NCBI RefSeq assembly: GCF_001639725.1
Contig: NZ_LTAW01000009.1
Coordinates: forward strand, 1-64,000
Reading direction: 5' to 3'
Source of the DNA: Marinomonas atlantica
GTDB lineage: Bacteria; Pseudomonadota; Gammaproteobacteria; Pseudomonadales; Marinomonadaceae
Length of the DNA stretch: 64,000 bases
Part shown: one piece after another, positions 18,940 to 28,358 of the stretch
Layout of the letters: each line of letters starts with the position of its first letter
How positions within the stretch are numbered: the first letter of the stretch is position 1
Position numbers and translations under genes: made by a program
The notes under the pieces: model-generated
The model's database searches: none
Told to the model about the DNA's origin: nothing
What the model saw: only the letters and a program-made list of their open reading frames with translations

Positions 18940-20940
18940 TTAGGCGTTCAGCAGTTTCTCTGCTGTTTCAACAACATTTTCAACAGTGAAACCGAAGTGT
19001 TTCAATAGGTCGCCACCCGGTGCCGATTCGCCGAATGAACGCATGCCAACCATCGCACCGCCAAAGCCAACGTATTTGTACCAGTAGTCAACATGCGCAG
19101 CTTCAATTGCTACACGCTTAGTAACTCTGCTTGGCAGGACAGACTCTTGGTACGCTTTATCTTGCGCATCAAACGCATCGGTAGACGGCATAGAGACAAC
19201 GCGCACCTTAGTGCCTTTTTCAGTCAGCGCTTGCGCAGAATCCATGGCTAGAGATACTTCAGAACCCGTTGCAATCAAAATCAATTCTGGTGTGCCTTCG
19301 CAATCAGAAAGCACGTAACCACCTTTCGCGACATCTGCCACTTGCGCATCGGTACGAGACAACGCAGGTAAACCTTGGCGACTGAAAACAAGTGCAGTAG
19401 GGCCTGTACGACGTTGGATACCCGCTGACCATGCCACCGCTGTTTCCGTAGCATCAGCAGGACGCCATACGGACATGTTTGGTGTCATACGTAGATTAGC
19501 AAGCTGCTCAACAGGCTGGTGCGTTGGACCGTCTTCACCCTGACCAATTGAGTCATGGGTGTAAACGAAAATGTTTTGAATGCCCATCAATGCAGACATA
19601 CGGACTGCATTACGTGCGTATTCCATAAACATCATGAACGTCGCACCATAGTTGATGAAACCACCGTGTAGCGATACACCATTCATAATGCCGCTCATAC
19701 CGAATTCGCGTACACCGTAGTAAATGTAATTACCCGCAGGGTCTTCTTGAATGCCTTTAGAACCCGACCACAACGTTAGGTTAGAGCCGGCCAAATCTGC
19801 AGAACCACCTAGTAGCTCAGGAAGCATTGCACCAAACGTACCGATCGCATTTTGTGATGCTTTACGGCTGGCAATGTTCTCACCCTTGTCTTGGCATTCT
19901 TTAATATAAGCTGCTGCTTTTTCTGTGAAATCAGCTGGTAATTCACCTTTAACAACACGGCGATCAAACTCAGCTGCTAGTTCTGGGTAAGCCGCTTGAT
20001 AAGCTTCAAAATTCGCTTCCCACTCAGACTGAGCTGCTGCACCTTTCTCTTTACCATCCCAACCCGCGTAAACGTCTGCAGGGATTTCAAACGGTGCTTC
20101 TGACCAGCCTAGGAACTCACGAGCTGCAGCGATCTCGTCATCACCCAGTGGCGCACCATGACAGTCGTGCGAGCCTGACTTATTTGGCGAGCCAAAACCA
20201 ATAATGGTTTTACAACAGATCAGTGTCGGTTTAGAAGTTTCAGCTTGCGCGGCTTCAATAGCTGCTTTAATCGCTTCAGGGTCATGGCCGTCAACGTCCG
20301 CAATGACATGCCAGCCGTAAGATTCAAAACGCTTAGGTGTGTCGTCAGTGAACCAACCTTCTACATGACCATCGATAGAGATACCGTTGTCATCCCAGAA
20401 TGCAACCAGTTTGCCTAGACCAAGCGTACCCGCTAGCGAACACGCTTCGTGGGAAATACCTTCCATCATACAACCGTCACCAAGGAAGCAGTATGTGTTG
20501 TGGTCAACTACATTGTGGCCTTCGCGGTTAAATTGCGCTGCTAGCGTTTTCTCAGCAATCGCCATACCGACAGCATTGCTGATACCAGCGCCTAGAGGGC
20601 CTGTCGTTGTCTCAACGCCATCAGTGTAGCCATACTCAGGGTGACCAGGAGTTTTCGAGTGTAGCTGACGGAATTGCTTTAGCTCTTCCATTGGCAAGTT
20701 ATAGCCAGAAAGATGCAACAGAGAATAGATCAACATTGAACCATGGCCGTTTGACAAAATAAAACGGTCACGATCGACCCAGCTAGAATTGCTTGGGTTG
20801 TGTTTCAGAAAGTCATTCCAAAGCACTTCTGCAATATCAGCCATGCCCATTGGCGCGCCTGGGTGTCCAGATTTTGCTTTTTGAACCGCGTCCATGCTCA
20901 GTACGCGTATAGCATTAGCAAGTTGTTTACGAGACGGCAT
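18940..20940 (-). CDS. tkt: Transketolase
   Basis: 666 residues, the normal length. It is a thiamine diphosphate enzyme of the pentose phosphate pathway. The ThDP and Mg-binding region [18 protein letters not shown] lies near 155-172, and the N-terminal motif [13 protein letters not shown] near 24-36. The transketolase signature [17 protein letters not shown] lies near 470, with further substrate-binding His and Arg residues in the family positions. It has its own terminator, so it may be transcribed separately from epd-pgk-fba. Confidence 0.96.
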   Translation of the reverse strand: MPSRKQLANAIRVLSMDAVQKAKSGHPGAPMGMADIAEVLWNDFLKHNPSNSSWVDRDRFILSNGHGSMLIYSLLHLSGYNLPMEELKQFRQLHSKTPGHPEYGYTDGVETTTGPLGAGISNAVGMAIAEKTLAAQFNREGHNVVDHNTYCFLGDGCMMEGISHEACSLAGTLGLGKLVAFWDDNGISIDGHVEGWFTDDTPKRFESYGWHVIADVDGHDPEAIKAAIEAAQAETSKPTLICCKTIIGFGSPNKSGSHDCHGAPLGDDEIAAAREFLGWSEAPFEIPADVYAGWDGKEKGAAAQSEWEANFEAYQAAYPELAAEFDRRVVKGELPADFTEKAAAYIKECQDKGENIASRKASQNAIGTFGAMLPELLGGSADLAGSNLTLWSGSKGIQEDPAGNYIYYGVREFGMSGIMNGVSLHGGFINYGATFMMFMEYARNAVRMSALMGIQNIFVYTHDSIGQGEDGPTHQPVEQLANLRMTPNMSVWRPADATETAVAWSAGIQRRTGPTALVFSRQGLPALSRTDAQVADVAKGGYVLSDCEGTPELILIATGSEVSLAMDSAQALTEKGTKVRVVSMPSTDAFDAQDKAYQESVLPSRVTKRVAIEAAHVDYWYKYVGFGGAMVGMRSFGESAPGGDLLKHFGFTVENVVETAEKLLNA

Positions 20941-21123
20941 TGATCATCCACTCCTGGTTAATGTACGAAATGTCGGCATCATTCTCCACGCTAAGCCCAA
21001 GCCTTGCAACGGCATCAGACGGCTTATGCTTACTAATTAAGCAAAGAAAATGAAATTGCACAAAGATGGACAATAGCATAGCAAAAAAGCACCGAAAGCA
21101 CCCTACCCTTAATGCGCAATTGC

Positions 21124-21152
21124 TTGAATTTTAGTCGTCATTGGTTCATTAT
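21124..21152 (+). promoter_or_regulatory. Candidate metK promoter
   Basis: TTGAAT (21124-21129) and CATTAT (21147-21152) are spaced 17 bases, giving a start near 21159 and a leader of about 150 bases. A second possibility is TTGTTT (21171-21176) with TATAAA (21193-21198), spaced 16. Neither is proven. Confidence 0.4.
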
Positions 21153-21161
21153 CCGTAGTAC

Positions 21162-21261
21162 AGCGTCGATTTGTTTCGGCTTGCGGACGCTATATAAATT
21201 CAGCTAAACAGAAGCACGATACGCCTGTTTAGCAAACCATTTCAGCTAAGCGGGTTTTTTT
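21162..21261 (+). promoter_or_regulatory. Structured metK leader with competing terminator and antiterminator hairpins
   Basis: Three pairings are visible. AGCGTC (21162-21167) pairs with GACGCT (21186-21191). GCTAAACAG (21203-21211) pairs with CTGTTTAGC (21225-21233). The same 3' arm, CCTGTTTAGC (21224-21233), can instead pair over 10 positions, allowing G-T, with GCTAAGCGGG (21245-21254), followed by seven T. The last two are mutually exclusive, the layout of an attenuator or transcriptional riboswitch. It does not match the SAM-I, SAM-II or SAH consensus I know. Ligand or trigger unknown. Confidence 0.62.
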
Positions 21262-21306
21262 ATGCCTGTTTGGCGCTCTAGAATTTACATCTATAGAGGC
21301 ACAAAC

Positions 21307-22470
21307 ATGTCAGAATATTCTCTATTTACCTCAGAATCAGTCTCTGAAGGTCACCCAGATAAAATTGCAGACCAAGTATCCGATGCTATCTTGGATGCCA
21401 TCATCAAAGAAGACCCAGAAGCGCGTGTTGCATGTGAGACACTTGTTAAAACCGGCATGGTCTTGGTTGCGGGTGAAGTACGCACCAATGCTTGGGTTGA
21501 TATCGAAGACATCGCCCGCGGCGTTATCCGTGACATTGGTTACAACAGCTCCGATATGGGCTTTGACTGGGAGTCCTGCGCGGTACTTAACGCGATTGGC
21601 AAGCAATCTGCAGACATCGCTGTCGGCGTCGACGAAGCCAACGAGAAAGAACTAGGCGCGGGTGACCAAGGCCTAATGTTTGGTTTCGCAACCAATGAAA
21701 CAGACGTTTTAATGCCTGCTCCGATCACATACGCTCATCGCTTGGTTCAACGCCAAGCCGAAGTACGCAAAAACGGCACACTAGACTTCCTGCGCCCCGA
21801 TGCAAAAAGCCAAGTCACCTTCCGCTATGATGAAAGCGGCAAGCCGTGTGCAATTGATGCGGTGGTACTGTCGACACAACACAGTGCCAGCGTAAAACAA
21901 GCTGATTTGCGTGAAGCGGTAATGGAAGAAATTATCAAGCCAGTTCTTCCAGAAGAGTGGTTATCGAAAGAGACTAAATTCTTCATTAACCCAACAGGCC
22001 AATTTATCATTGGCGGCCCTGTGGGTGACTGTGGCCTAACGGGTCGTAAGATAATCGTTGATACCTACGGCGGCATGGCACGTCACGGCGGTGGCGCATT
22101 CTCTGGTAAGGATCCATCAAAAGTAGACCGTTCAGCCGCTTATGCAGGGCGTTACGTCGCGAAAAACATCGTCGCAGCTGGTCTTGCCGACAAGTGTGAG
22201 ATCCAAGTGTCTTACGCCATTGGCGTGGCCGAGCCTACGTCAATCAGTATCAACACCTTTGGTACAGGTAAAGTCAGTGACGAATTGATTTCTCAGCTGG
22301 TACGCGAACAATTCGATCTGCGCCCAGCAGGCTTAATTAAGATGCTCGATCTTAAGCGCCCAATCTACCTACCTACAGCGGCTTACGGCCACTTTGGTCG
22401 TGAAGAAGAAAACTTCACATGGGAACGCACGGACAAAGCTGACACATTACGTAACGCTGCAGGTTTATAA
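21307..22470 (+). CDS. metK: S-adenosylmethionine synthetase
   Basis: 387 residues from [19 protein letters not shown], matching the family; the 15 codons upstream in the same frame are excluded because AGAGGC precedes the ATG at 21307. The enzyme makes SAM from methionine and ATP. The signatures [12 protein letters not shown] (near 118) and [16 protein letters not shown] (near 263) are intact, as are the metal ligands around EGHPDK. It lies behind the structured leader at 21162-21261 and is divergent from tkt. Confidence 0.97.
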   Translation: MSEYSLFTSESVSEGHPDKIADQVSDAILDAIIKEDPEARVACETLVKTGMVLVAGEVRTNAWVDIEDIARGVIRDIGYNSSDMGFDWESCAVLNAIGKQSADIAVGVDEANEKELGAGDQGLMFGFATNETDVLMPAPITYAHRLVQRQAEVRKNGTLDFLRPDAKSQVTFRYDESGKPCAIDAVVLSTQHSASVKQADLREAVMEEIIKPVLPEEWLSKETKFFINPTGQFIIGGPVGDCGLTGRKIIVDTYGGMARHGGGAFSGKDPSKVDRSAAYAGRYVAKNIVAAGLADKCEIQVSYAIGVAEPTSISINTFGTGKVSDELISQLVREQFDLRPAGLIKMLDLKRPIYLPTAAYGHFGREEENFTWERTDKADTLRNAAGL

Positions 22471-22490
22471 TTCCCGCAATTTCCGTTATA

Positions 22491-22516
22491 AAAGCCCTCT
22501 TATAAGAGGGCTTTTT
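22491..22516 (+). terminator. metK terminator, with the rsmE ribosome binding site in its 3' arm
   Basis: AAAGCCCTCTTA (22491-22502) pairs with TAAGAGGGCTTT (22503-22514), followed by TTT. The only Shine-Dalgarno-like bases for rsmE, AAGAGGG at 22504-22510, are in the right arm, 11 bases before its ATG. Confidence 0.82.
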
Positions 22517-22521
22517 AATTT

Positions 22522-23253
22522 ATGCGCATTCCACGTATTTTCGTAGATTTACCACTCGCAGAACACACTACATTTGACTTTCCTGATGGTGCTTTTCAAC
22601 ACTGTTGCAAAGTATTGCGATTAAAAGAAGATCACCCAGTCGTTTTATTCAATGGTCAAGGCGGACAATACCAAGCCAAGCTGGTCAATGTACAAAAGCG
22701 AAATGCTCAAGTAGCCGTGGATAATTTTGAAGCATTGAAAAACGAATCACCTCTTTTGGTCACCATAGGTCAATCCATCTCCCGCGGTGAACGTATGGAC
22801 TATGCGATTCAAAAAGCCGTTGAGTCAGGTGTTTATAAAATACAGCCGTTATTCAGTGAACGTTGCGAGGTCCGTTTAAACGATGCTCGACTCGAAAAGC
22901 GCGTACAACATTGGCAGCAAGTTGCCATCAGTGCCGCAGAACAATCAGGGCGGGGCATTGTTCCTGAAGTCAGCTTTCCCATTGCTCTGCAAGACTGGGT
23001 CATAAATTGTAACGAAATGTTAAGGTTGGCACTACACCATCACAGTGCACGCCCAGTGAATCAGTTTACCCCACCAGATAATCAGAAAATCGCCTTACTA
23101 ATCGGCCCAGAAGGCGGGCTTTCCGAGACAGAAATAGACTTTGCAGAACAACAAGGTTTTTCTGCTATCGCTTTAGGACCTCGAGTATTACGCACAGAAA
23201 CCGCTCCGATTGTGGCACTTACAGCATTGAATTTACTTTGGGGAGATATTTGA
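22522..23253 (+). CDS. rsmE: 16S rRNA (uracil1498-N3)-methyltransferase
   Basis: 243 residues beginning MRIPRIFVDLPL, as in other RsmE proteins. It methylates U1498 in the ribosome decoding centre using SAM. The SPOUT knot motifs are visible: LLIGPEGGLSETEI near 192 and ALGPRVLRTETAPIVAL near 218. The gene begins six bases after the metK terminator, and its ribosome binding site lies within that hairpin. Confidence 0.94.
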   Translation: MRIPRIFVDLPLAEHTTFDFPDGAFQHCCKVLRLKEDHPVVLFNGQGGQYQAKLVNVQKRNAQVAVDNFEALKNESPLLVTIGQSISRGERMDYAIQKAVESGVYKIQPLFSERCEVRLNDARLEKRVQHWQQVAISAAEQSGRGIVPEVSFPIALQDWVINCNEMLRLALHHHSARPVNQFTPPDNQKIALLIGPEGGLSETEIDFAEQQGFSAIALGPRVLRTETAPIVALTALNLLWGDI

Positions 23254-23385
23254 TTTTACGATTTGTAACATTCTGCTATGGTCACTAACACTAATATGTT
23301 GTTATCAACTGTGGCAATTTTATACAGTGTACATTCAGAGTTGAGCGTTATTTCAGCTAACGCATTTTTACATTAGGTGGAGCCC

Positions 23386-25143
23386 ATGTTTCGACAAAAA
23401 TTAATCGTCAGCAGTATAGCGCTGGCAACGTCTCTTTTGGCATTACCCTCATGGGCTATAACCCTTGAAGAAGCAACCTACACGGCCATAGAGAACAACC
23501 CTCAGGTTCGCCAATCGATAGCACTGTACAAAGAAAGTCTTGAGAGCACTGAAGTGACTCGTCGCAGTGGCTTTTATCCATCAATAGATTTCAATGCCGG
23601 TATTGGTCATGAGTCAACATATGACTACCAAGGTTCTGGAGAAGATGTTTCGTTAACTCGCCGAGAGCTGGGTTTAACATTAACTCAACCAATTTTTAAT
23701 GGCTTCAATTCCACCAATAACGTAAAGCGGTTAAAAGCTGAAGCCGAAGCTAATCGCTGGAATGCTCTCAACCAAATTGAAAACAAAGCCTTAGATGTTG
23801 CGGAAGCGTATACCAATGTACTGCGTAATCGCGAATTGGTTATTTTGGCTGAGTCCAATCTAGAGACTCATGATCGCATATACGAGCAAATTCGTACTGC
23901 GACAGAATCTGGTGTCGGTCGTCAGTCTGACTTTAGTCAAATATCTGCGCGACTAGCGAAAGCAGAAGCCAATCGACTATCAGCTCTAGATAACCTTCAT
24001 GCAGCAGAAGCAAATTATAAAGTTGTTGTCGGAGACTTGCCTCCTAAAGAACTGATTCATCCAGAGCCTGATCGCTCTCTTCTGCCTACGAGTATGGCTG
24101 AAGCGATTGATCAGGCACTGCAAGGTAGCCCAGCTCTTGACTCTGCCAGATGGGATGTTGAAGCAACGGAGCACTCCATCGATGCCGCAGACTCAAGCTT
24201 TTACCCAGAATTAAACTTCGTGGTTGAAAGCTCTTTCAATAATAATATTGATGGCCGAGAGGGCTCTAGTGAAGACCTGACAGCAATGCTTCGCTTAAAT
24301 TATAACCTTTATAACGGTGGAGCAGATCGTCGAGCTCAGAATATTGCGGTTCAACAAAATATTCAAGCTTCAGAAATTCAACGCAACGCGGTGCGAGAAG
24401 CTGAATTATCGGCACGTTTATCTTGGGCATCATACGAAGCAGCACTGGGATCCAAAATCCATTTACAACGTTACGTAACAGCCACAAAAGAATCTCAACT
24501 ATCTTATGCCCAACAGTTCAATCTTGGCCGACGTACCTTGCTAGATGTATTAGACAGTGAAAACGAACTGTTTGAAGCGCGTCAAGACTACGTCAATGCT
24601 GACTTCGATGAGCTATACTCAGTTTTCCGCTTATTCAATACCAAGGGTGATTTGATGCGTGCGATGCGCATCTATCAACCCGAAGATCTTGGATACGATC
24701 AAGAGCCCCTGCCCAGAGAGCGTACAGCTCAAACAGCTGAGGCTAAAATGGCAAAAGCTGTTACACCAGATGTAAATCGACCTACTACAGCAACCACACC
24801 AACAACAGCACCTTATAATCCCCAGCAATACAACCAAGGGGGGCAAAGTAGCTATCAGGTTCCTCAGCAGCCAGTGGATGGAATATCTAGCTATCAAGTG
24901 CCAGCACAACAGCAGTACAATCCACCAGTTCAGAGCTATCAACCACCGGTTAGCACAGCTCAGCCGGTAGTCCCAGTTCAGAGCTATCAACCGCCTGTTA
25001 GCCCAGTTCAGCAGGTAGTCCCTGTTCGCCCTAGTTACAATACCGCCGCACCAAGTAACAGCAACTTTCCGCAAGGTAACACCTCTGTTAACGATGACGG
25101 CGTTATCTTTATTGATGCAACCGACAACACTGGCGGTTGGTAA
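23386..25143 (+). CDS. TolC-family outer-membrane channel with Pro/Gln-rich tail
   Basis: 585 residues from ATG at 23386 behind AGGTGGAG; a GTG at 23377 lies within that site. A signal peptide ends near LPSWA. Two outer-membrane efflux protein repeats (about 25-215 and 235-430) contain typical TolC stretches such as LTLTQPIFNGFN and LLDVLDSENELFEARQDYV. TolC forms the periplasm-spanning exit duct for type I secretion and efflux. After about 450 an extra tail of some 130 residues is rich in Pro, Gln, Tyr and Val, with a 16-residue tandem repeat, which ordinary TolC lacks. No inner-membrane partner is adjacent. Confidence 0.88.
   Translation: MFRQKLIVSSIALATSLLALPSWAITLEEATYTAIENNPQVRQSIALYKESLESTEVTRRSGFYPSIDFNAGIGHESTYDYQGSGEDVSLTRRELGLTLTQPIFNGFNSTNNVKRLKAEAEANRWNALNQIENKALDVAEAYTNVLRNRELVILAESNLETHDRIYEQIRTATESGVGRQSDFSQISARLAKAEANRLSALDNLHAAEANYKVVVGDLPPKELIHPEPDRSLLPTSMAEAIDQALQGSPALDSARWDVEATEHSIDAADSSFYPELNFVVESSFNNNIDGREGSSEDLTAMLRLNYNLYNGGADRRAQNIAVQQNIQASEIQRNAVREAELSARLSWASYEAALGSKIHLQRYVTATKESQLSYAQQFNLGRRTLLDVLDSENELFEARQDYVNADFDELYSVFRLFNTKGDLMRAMRIYQPEDLGYDQEPLPRERTAQTAEAKMAKAVTPDVNRPTTATTPTTAPYNPQQYNQGGQSSYQVPQQPVDGISSYQVPAQQQYNPPVQSYQPPVSTAQPVVPVQSYQPPVSPVQQVVPVRPSYNTAAPSNSNFPQGNTSVNDDGVIFIDATDNTGGW
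24925..25020 (+). repeat. 48-base tandem repeat in the TolC-like tail
   Basis: Two units, 24925-24972 and 24973-25020, are nearly identical. They encode PVQSYQPPVSTAQPVV and PVQSYQPPVSPVQQVV. Looser SYQVP copies occur just upstream (SSYQVPQQP and SSYQVPAQQ). Confidence 0.85.
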
Positions 25144-25151
25144 ACAAACTT

Positions 25152-25183
25152 AGCGGTACAGCACCTTGCTGTGCCGCTTTTTC
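25152..25183 (+). terminator. Intrinsic terminator after the TolC-like gene
   Basis: AGCGGTACAGCA (25152-25163) pairs with TGCTGTGCCGCT (25167-25178), with one G-T pair, and is followed by T5. Confidence 0.85.
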
Positions 25184-25304
25184 TTGTCTGATATTTTCTC
25201 ACTCAGCCCTTATCTTTCCTGTCCCGAGTCCTTATACTCTTCTCTATATAAAAATTTTGCCATAGGCCCAAGAGGCCTGTGCGCTGTAACAGGAAAAGTA
25301 CATC

Positions 25305-26258
25305 ATGACCATTAAACTCGGCATCGTAATGGATCCTATCCAAGCCATTAATTATAAAAAAGATACCTCTCTCGCCATGTTATGGGCAGCCGCCGATAAA
25401 GGTTGGTCTTTGTATTACATGGAGCAATCTGATCTCTTTCTCGACAATGGTCGTGCCTTTGCTATGACTAAGCCGCTGAACGTTTTCAAAGACCCTGACC
25501 ACTTCTATGAACTCGGTGAAGAGAGCATGGTAGCTTTGGGTGATCTGGATGTTATTTTAATGCGCAAAGATCCGCCATTTGACAGTGCATTCATGCACAG
25601 CACTATGATTCTAGATCAAGCCCAGCGCGACGGTGCATTAGTGGTCAACAACCCAAAATCTCTTTTAGAATGCAATGAAAAGCTGTTCGCAACGCAGTTC
25701 CCGCAATGCTGTCCAGAAGTGCTCGTTACTCGCCGTGGCGATCTGCTCAAAGCGTTCCATAAAAAGCATAAAGACGTGATTTTCAAACCATTGGATGGCA
25801 TGGGCGGTAGCTCCATCTTCCGTCTTAAAGAAGACGACTCCAATGTTGGGGTGATCATTGAAACCCTGACAAACTTGGGTACTGAACAAATCATGGCGCA
25901 AAAATACATTCCAGAAATCAAACAAGGCGACAAGCGTATTCTTATCGTCGATGGCAAGCCCATTCCTTATGCTTTGGCACGCATTCCTGCTGCGGGTGAA
26001 ACACGGGGAAACCTAGCTGTTGGCGGTCGTGGTGAGGGGCGTGAACTCAGTGAACGAGACCGTTGGATCTGCGATCAAGTCATTCCTACGCTAAAAGAAA
26101 AAGACCTAATGTTCGTCGGTTTAGACGTCATCGGCGACTATCTAACGGAAATCAACGTCACCAGCCCAACCTGTGTCCGCCAATTAGACGATCAATATGG
26201 ATTGAACATTGGCATGACCCTTATGGACGCCATTGAGGCGCGCTTAAACGCTCGATAA
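25305..26258 (+). CDS. gshB: Glutathione synthetase
   Basis: 317 residues, the normal length for bacterial GshB. It ligates glycine to gamma-glutamylcysteine with ATP. The N-terminus LGIVMDPIQAINYKKDTS is characteristic. ATP-grasp residues are visible in VIFKPLDGMGGSSIFRL near 163 and DVIGDYLTEINVTSPT near 274. An AGGAAAAG ribosome binding site precedes the ATG. The downstream TonB-like gene follows by 6 bases, an order also common in Pseudomonas. Confidence 0.96.
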   Translation: MTIKLGIVMDPIQAINYKKDTSLAMLWAAADKGWSLYYMEQSDLFLDNGRAFAMTKPLNVFKDPDHFYELGEESMVALGDLDVILMRKDPPFDSAFMHSTMILDQAQRDGALVVNNPKSLLECNEKLFATQFPQCCPEVLVTRRGDLLKAFHKKHKDVIFKPLDGMGGSSIFRLKEDDSNVGVIIETLTNLGTEQIMAQKYIPEIKQGDKRILIVDGKPIPYALARIPAAGETRGNLAVGGRGEGRELSERDRWICDQVIPTLKEKDLMFVGLDVIGDYLTEINVTSPTCVRQLDDQYGLNIGMTLMDAIEARLNAR

Positions 26259-26264
26259 TTCGCT

Positions 26265-27128
26265 ATGCGCAGCGCAGATCGCTTCTCGATTACTCTGTTT
26301 ATTGCCATCAGTCTGCACTTGATGGCAATCACACTGGTGAACTTTGATTTTTCCATGGGACAAACTGCTCCTAGGAAAGCACTCGAAGTAACACTGGTTC
26401 AGCATAAGTCTGACGCCCCCAAAGAAGCCGATTTCATCGCCCAAGCCAATCAACAGGCAAGTGGGACAGAACTGCGCAAACAGAAGCTAACCACTACAGA
26501 AACCGCTCAGTTCCGGTCAGACGAGATTCAAGACATCACCCCTCCCGTCCAACCCGAATTGGCGTCAGCAGAACCCGTCAAAGACCCGCAACTCATCGCC
26601 AGTCGCAATCAGAGTGATGTCTTTCGGGTACTGGATGACCCAGAACAACAGAACAAAACCCTGGAAGAGCAGTTTCTGGGCAAGACTCAAGTGCCGAGTA
26701 GACTGTCGAGCGATATCGCAACACTCGAAGCGCTACTTGATCAGCAACGTCAATCCTATGCCAAACGCCCACGTATTCGACGCCTCACCTCAGTGTCCGC
26801 AAAATCCGCCATTGATGCCAAATACCTCGATGACTGGCGCCGTAAAATCGAGCGAATCGGTAATATCCACTACCCCTCCGAAGCCAAACAAAACCATCTT
26901 TATGGCCAGCTGCGCCTAGCGGTCGCGATTATGCCGAATGGTTACGTCGAGAGTATTGAGGTACTGCAGTCCTCCGGTATACGCGTGTTAGATGATGCTG
27001 CAATGCGAACCGTCCGCTTAGCGGAGCCCTTTGATGCTTTCCCTACTGAGCTAAAAAAAGAAGTGGATCAACTCGAAATCATCCGCACCTGGCAGTTTGT
27101 GCCAGGTAATCGATTACGTAGCCAGTAA
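26265..27128 (+). CDS. TonB-family energy transducer protein
   Basis: 287 residues. A single N-terminal membrane helix (FSITLFIAISLHLMAITLV, about 6-26) is followed by a Gln/Glu/Lys-rich linker. A C-terminal TonB domain lies at about 190-285, with YPSEAKQNHLYGQLRLAVAI, SSGIRVLDDAAM and IIRTWQFVPG. Such proteins pass proton-motive energy to outer-membrane receptors or act in structural roles. No exbB/exbD is adjacent. The linker lacks the classic Pro-Lys/Pro-Glu repeats of E. coli TonB, so this may be the gshB-linked TonB variant. Confidence 0.85.
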   Translation: MRSADRFSITLFIAISLHLMAITLVNFDFSMGQTAPRKALEVTLVQHKSDAPKEADFIAQANQQASGTELRKQKLTTTETAQFRSDEIQDITPPVQPELASAEPVKDPQLIASRNQSDVFRVLDDPEQQNKTLEEQFLGKTQVPSRLSSDIATLEALLDQQRQSYAKRPRIRRLTSVSAKSAIDAKYLDDWRRKIERIGNIHYPSEAKQNHLYGQLRLAVAIMPNGYVESIEVLQSSGIRVLDDAAMRTVRLAEPFDAFPTELKKEVDQLEIIRTWQFVPGNRLRSQ

Positions 27129-27173
27129 TCTCTCAACAACGCCATTAACTAAGACCATTAACCTTCCTAGGTA

Positions 27174-27257
27174 GAAAGCGTCTTATGCATCTAGGAGGCG
27201 CTGACGCGTCGAAGCATGAGACATAGCGCAAGCCAAACTGATACATAAGACGCTTTC
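27174..27257. repeat. 84-base element bounded by perfect 14-base inverted repeats
   Basis: GAAAGCGTCTTATG (27174-27187) and CATAAGACGCTTTC (27244-27257) are perfectly complementary. Inside, GCGCT (27198-27202) can pair with AGCGC (27225-27229), giving a nested stem. It lies between the facing 3' ends of the TonB-like gene and rpoH. No flanking target duplication was seen. It could be a dispersed palindromic repeat or a structured RNA. Confidence 0.7.
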
Positions 27258-27308
27258 CGCATAACAATAGAATTAATCAAGTGGATGTAAAGTGCTAGCA
27301 CAAGACAC

Positions 27309-27335
27309 AAAAAAGCCCTCACATCGGAGGGCTTT
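27309..27335 (-). terminator. rpoH terminator
   Basis: AAAGCCCTC (27312-27320) pairs with GAGGGCTTT (27327-27335). On the minus strand the stem is followed by a run of T from A6 at 27309-27314. Confidence 0.85.
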
Positions 27336-27362
27336 CTAATTCATTAGTCAATGACCAGAAGC

Positions 27363-28229
27363 TTAGTGGAACTGTGCTTCGCCCATGGCTAATCGAATTT
27401 TTTTCATCGCATTCTTTTCAAGCTGGCGGATACGTTCAGCCGATACCGAATATTCATCGGCAAGATCATGCAAGGTAGATTTATTTTCACTCAACCAACG
27501 CTTAATCAATATATCTCGGCTGCGGTCATCAAGCTCTAGCATCGCACTTTCAAGACGACGGTTAGAGTCGGCTTCCCAGTTGCCATGTTCAAGCACCATC
27601 GCTGGATCGTAGCTCGAATCTTCTAAATAGTTAGCAGGTGCTTGGTATGCGCTGTCATCGTCATCATCGCCACTGGCATCAAACGCCATATCAGAAGAGC
27701 TCATGCGCCCTTCCATTTGACGCACAACATCAGGTGTAACACCTAGATCACTGGCAACCGATTCAACTTCTGAATTACTTAACCACGTAAGTGTTTTCTT
27801 AGCACTGCGTAAGTTAAAGAACATTTTTCGTTGCGCTTTGGTCGTCGCGACTTTCACGATACGCCAGTTCTTCAGAATGAATTCATGAATTTCGGCTTTA
27901 ATCCAATGCACGGCGAAAGATACCAAGCGCACGCCCACTTCTGGGTTGAAACGCTTAACCGCTTTCATTAAGCCAACGTTACCTTCTTGGATTAAATCGC
28001 CTTGGTTTAAGCCGTATCCAGAGTAACTTTTAGCAATATGTACGACAAAACGCAGGTGAGACATAACCAACGAGCGTGCAGCCTCTAAATCGCTTTGATA
28101 ATAAAGACGTTCTGCTAACTCGCGTTCCTCATCCGCTGACAAAATTGGAATGGTACTAACGGCCTGAACATACGACTCAAGATTTTGACCTGGAGTCATC
28201 ATGTCGATTGGCTGGAGAGCTTGACCCAT
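27363..28229 (-). CDS. rpoH: RNA polymerase heat-shock sigma factor (sigma-32)
   Basis: 288 residues, the usual RpoH size. Region 2 ([20 protein letters not shown]) lies near 81-100. The diagnostic RpoH box [13 protein letters not shown] lies near 130-143, and region 4 ([22 protein letters not shown]) at the C-terminus. An acidic insertion of consecutive Asp ([11 protein letters not shown]) lies between regions 2 and 3. It directs transcription of heat-shock genes and would be controlled by chaperones and FtsH. It lies downstream of ftsYEX as in other gammaproteobacteria, with a 129-base spacer that may carry its own promoters. Confidence 0.96.
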   Translation of the reverse strand: MGQALQPIDMMTPGQNLESYVQAVSTIPILSADEERELAERLYYQSDLEAARSLVMSHLRFVVHIAKSYSGYGLNQGDLIQEGNVGLMKAVKRFNPEVGVRLVSFAVHWIKAEIHEFILKNWRIVKVATTKAQRKMFFNLRSAKKTLTWLSNSEVESVASDLGVTPDVVRQMEGRMSSSDMAFDASGDDDDDSAYQAPANYLEDSSYDPAMVLEHGNWEADSNRRLESAMLELDDRSRDILIKRWLSENKSTLHDLADEYSVSAERIRQLEKNAMKKIRLAMGEAQFH

Positions 28230-28358
28230 TTCTATTTTACCTCTTCGTGTTCATACTAAGTATGAGCAAATACTAGCAACAAAGTTCACACTGTGTGTGC
28301 GGTAAATGTGGAGAATTGACCTCAATTTGTCAATATTACGAGGGAGATTCTTCCTCAA

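Noticed and set aside
21162-21261. metK leader as a SAM-I, SAM-II or SAH riboswitch
   Set aside because: The conserved cores I know for these classes are not visible; kept only as an unclassified leader structure.
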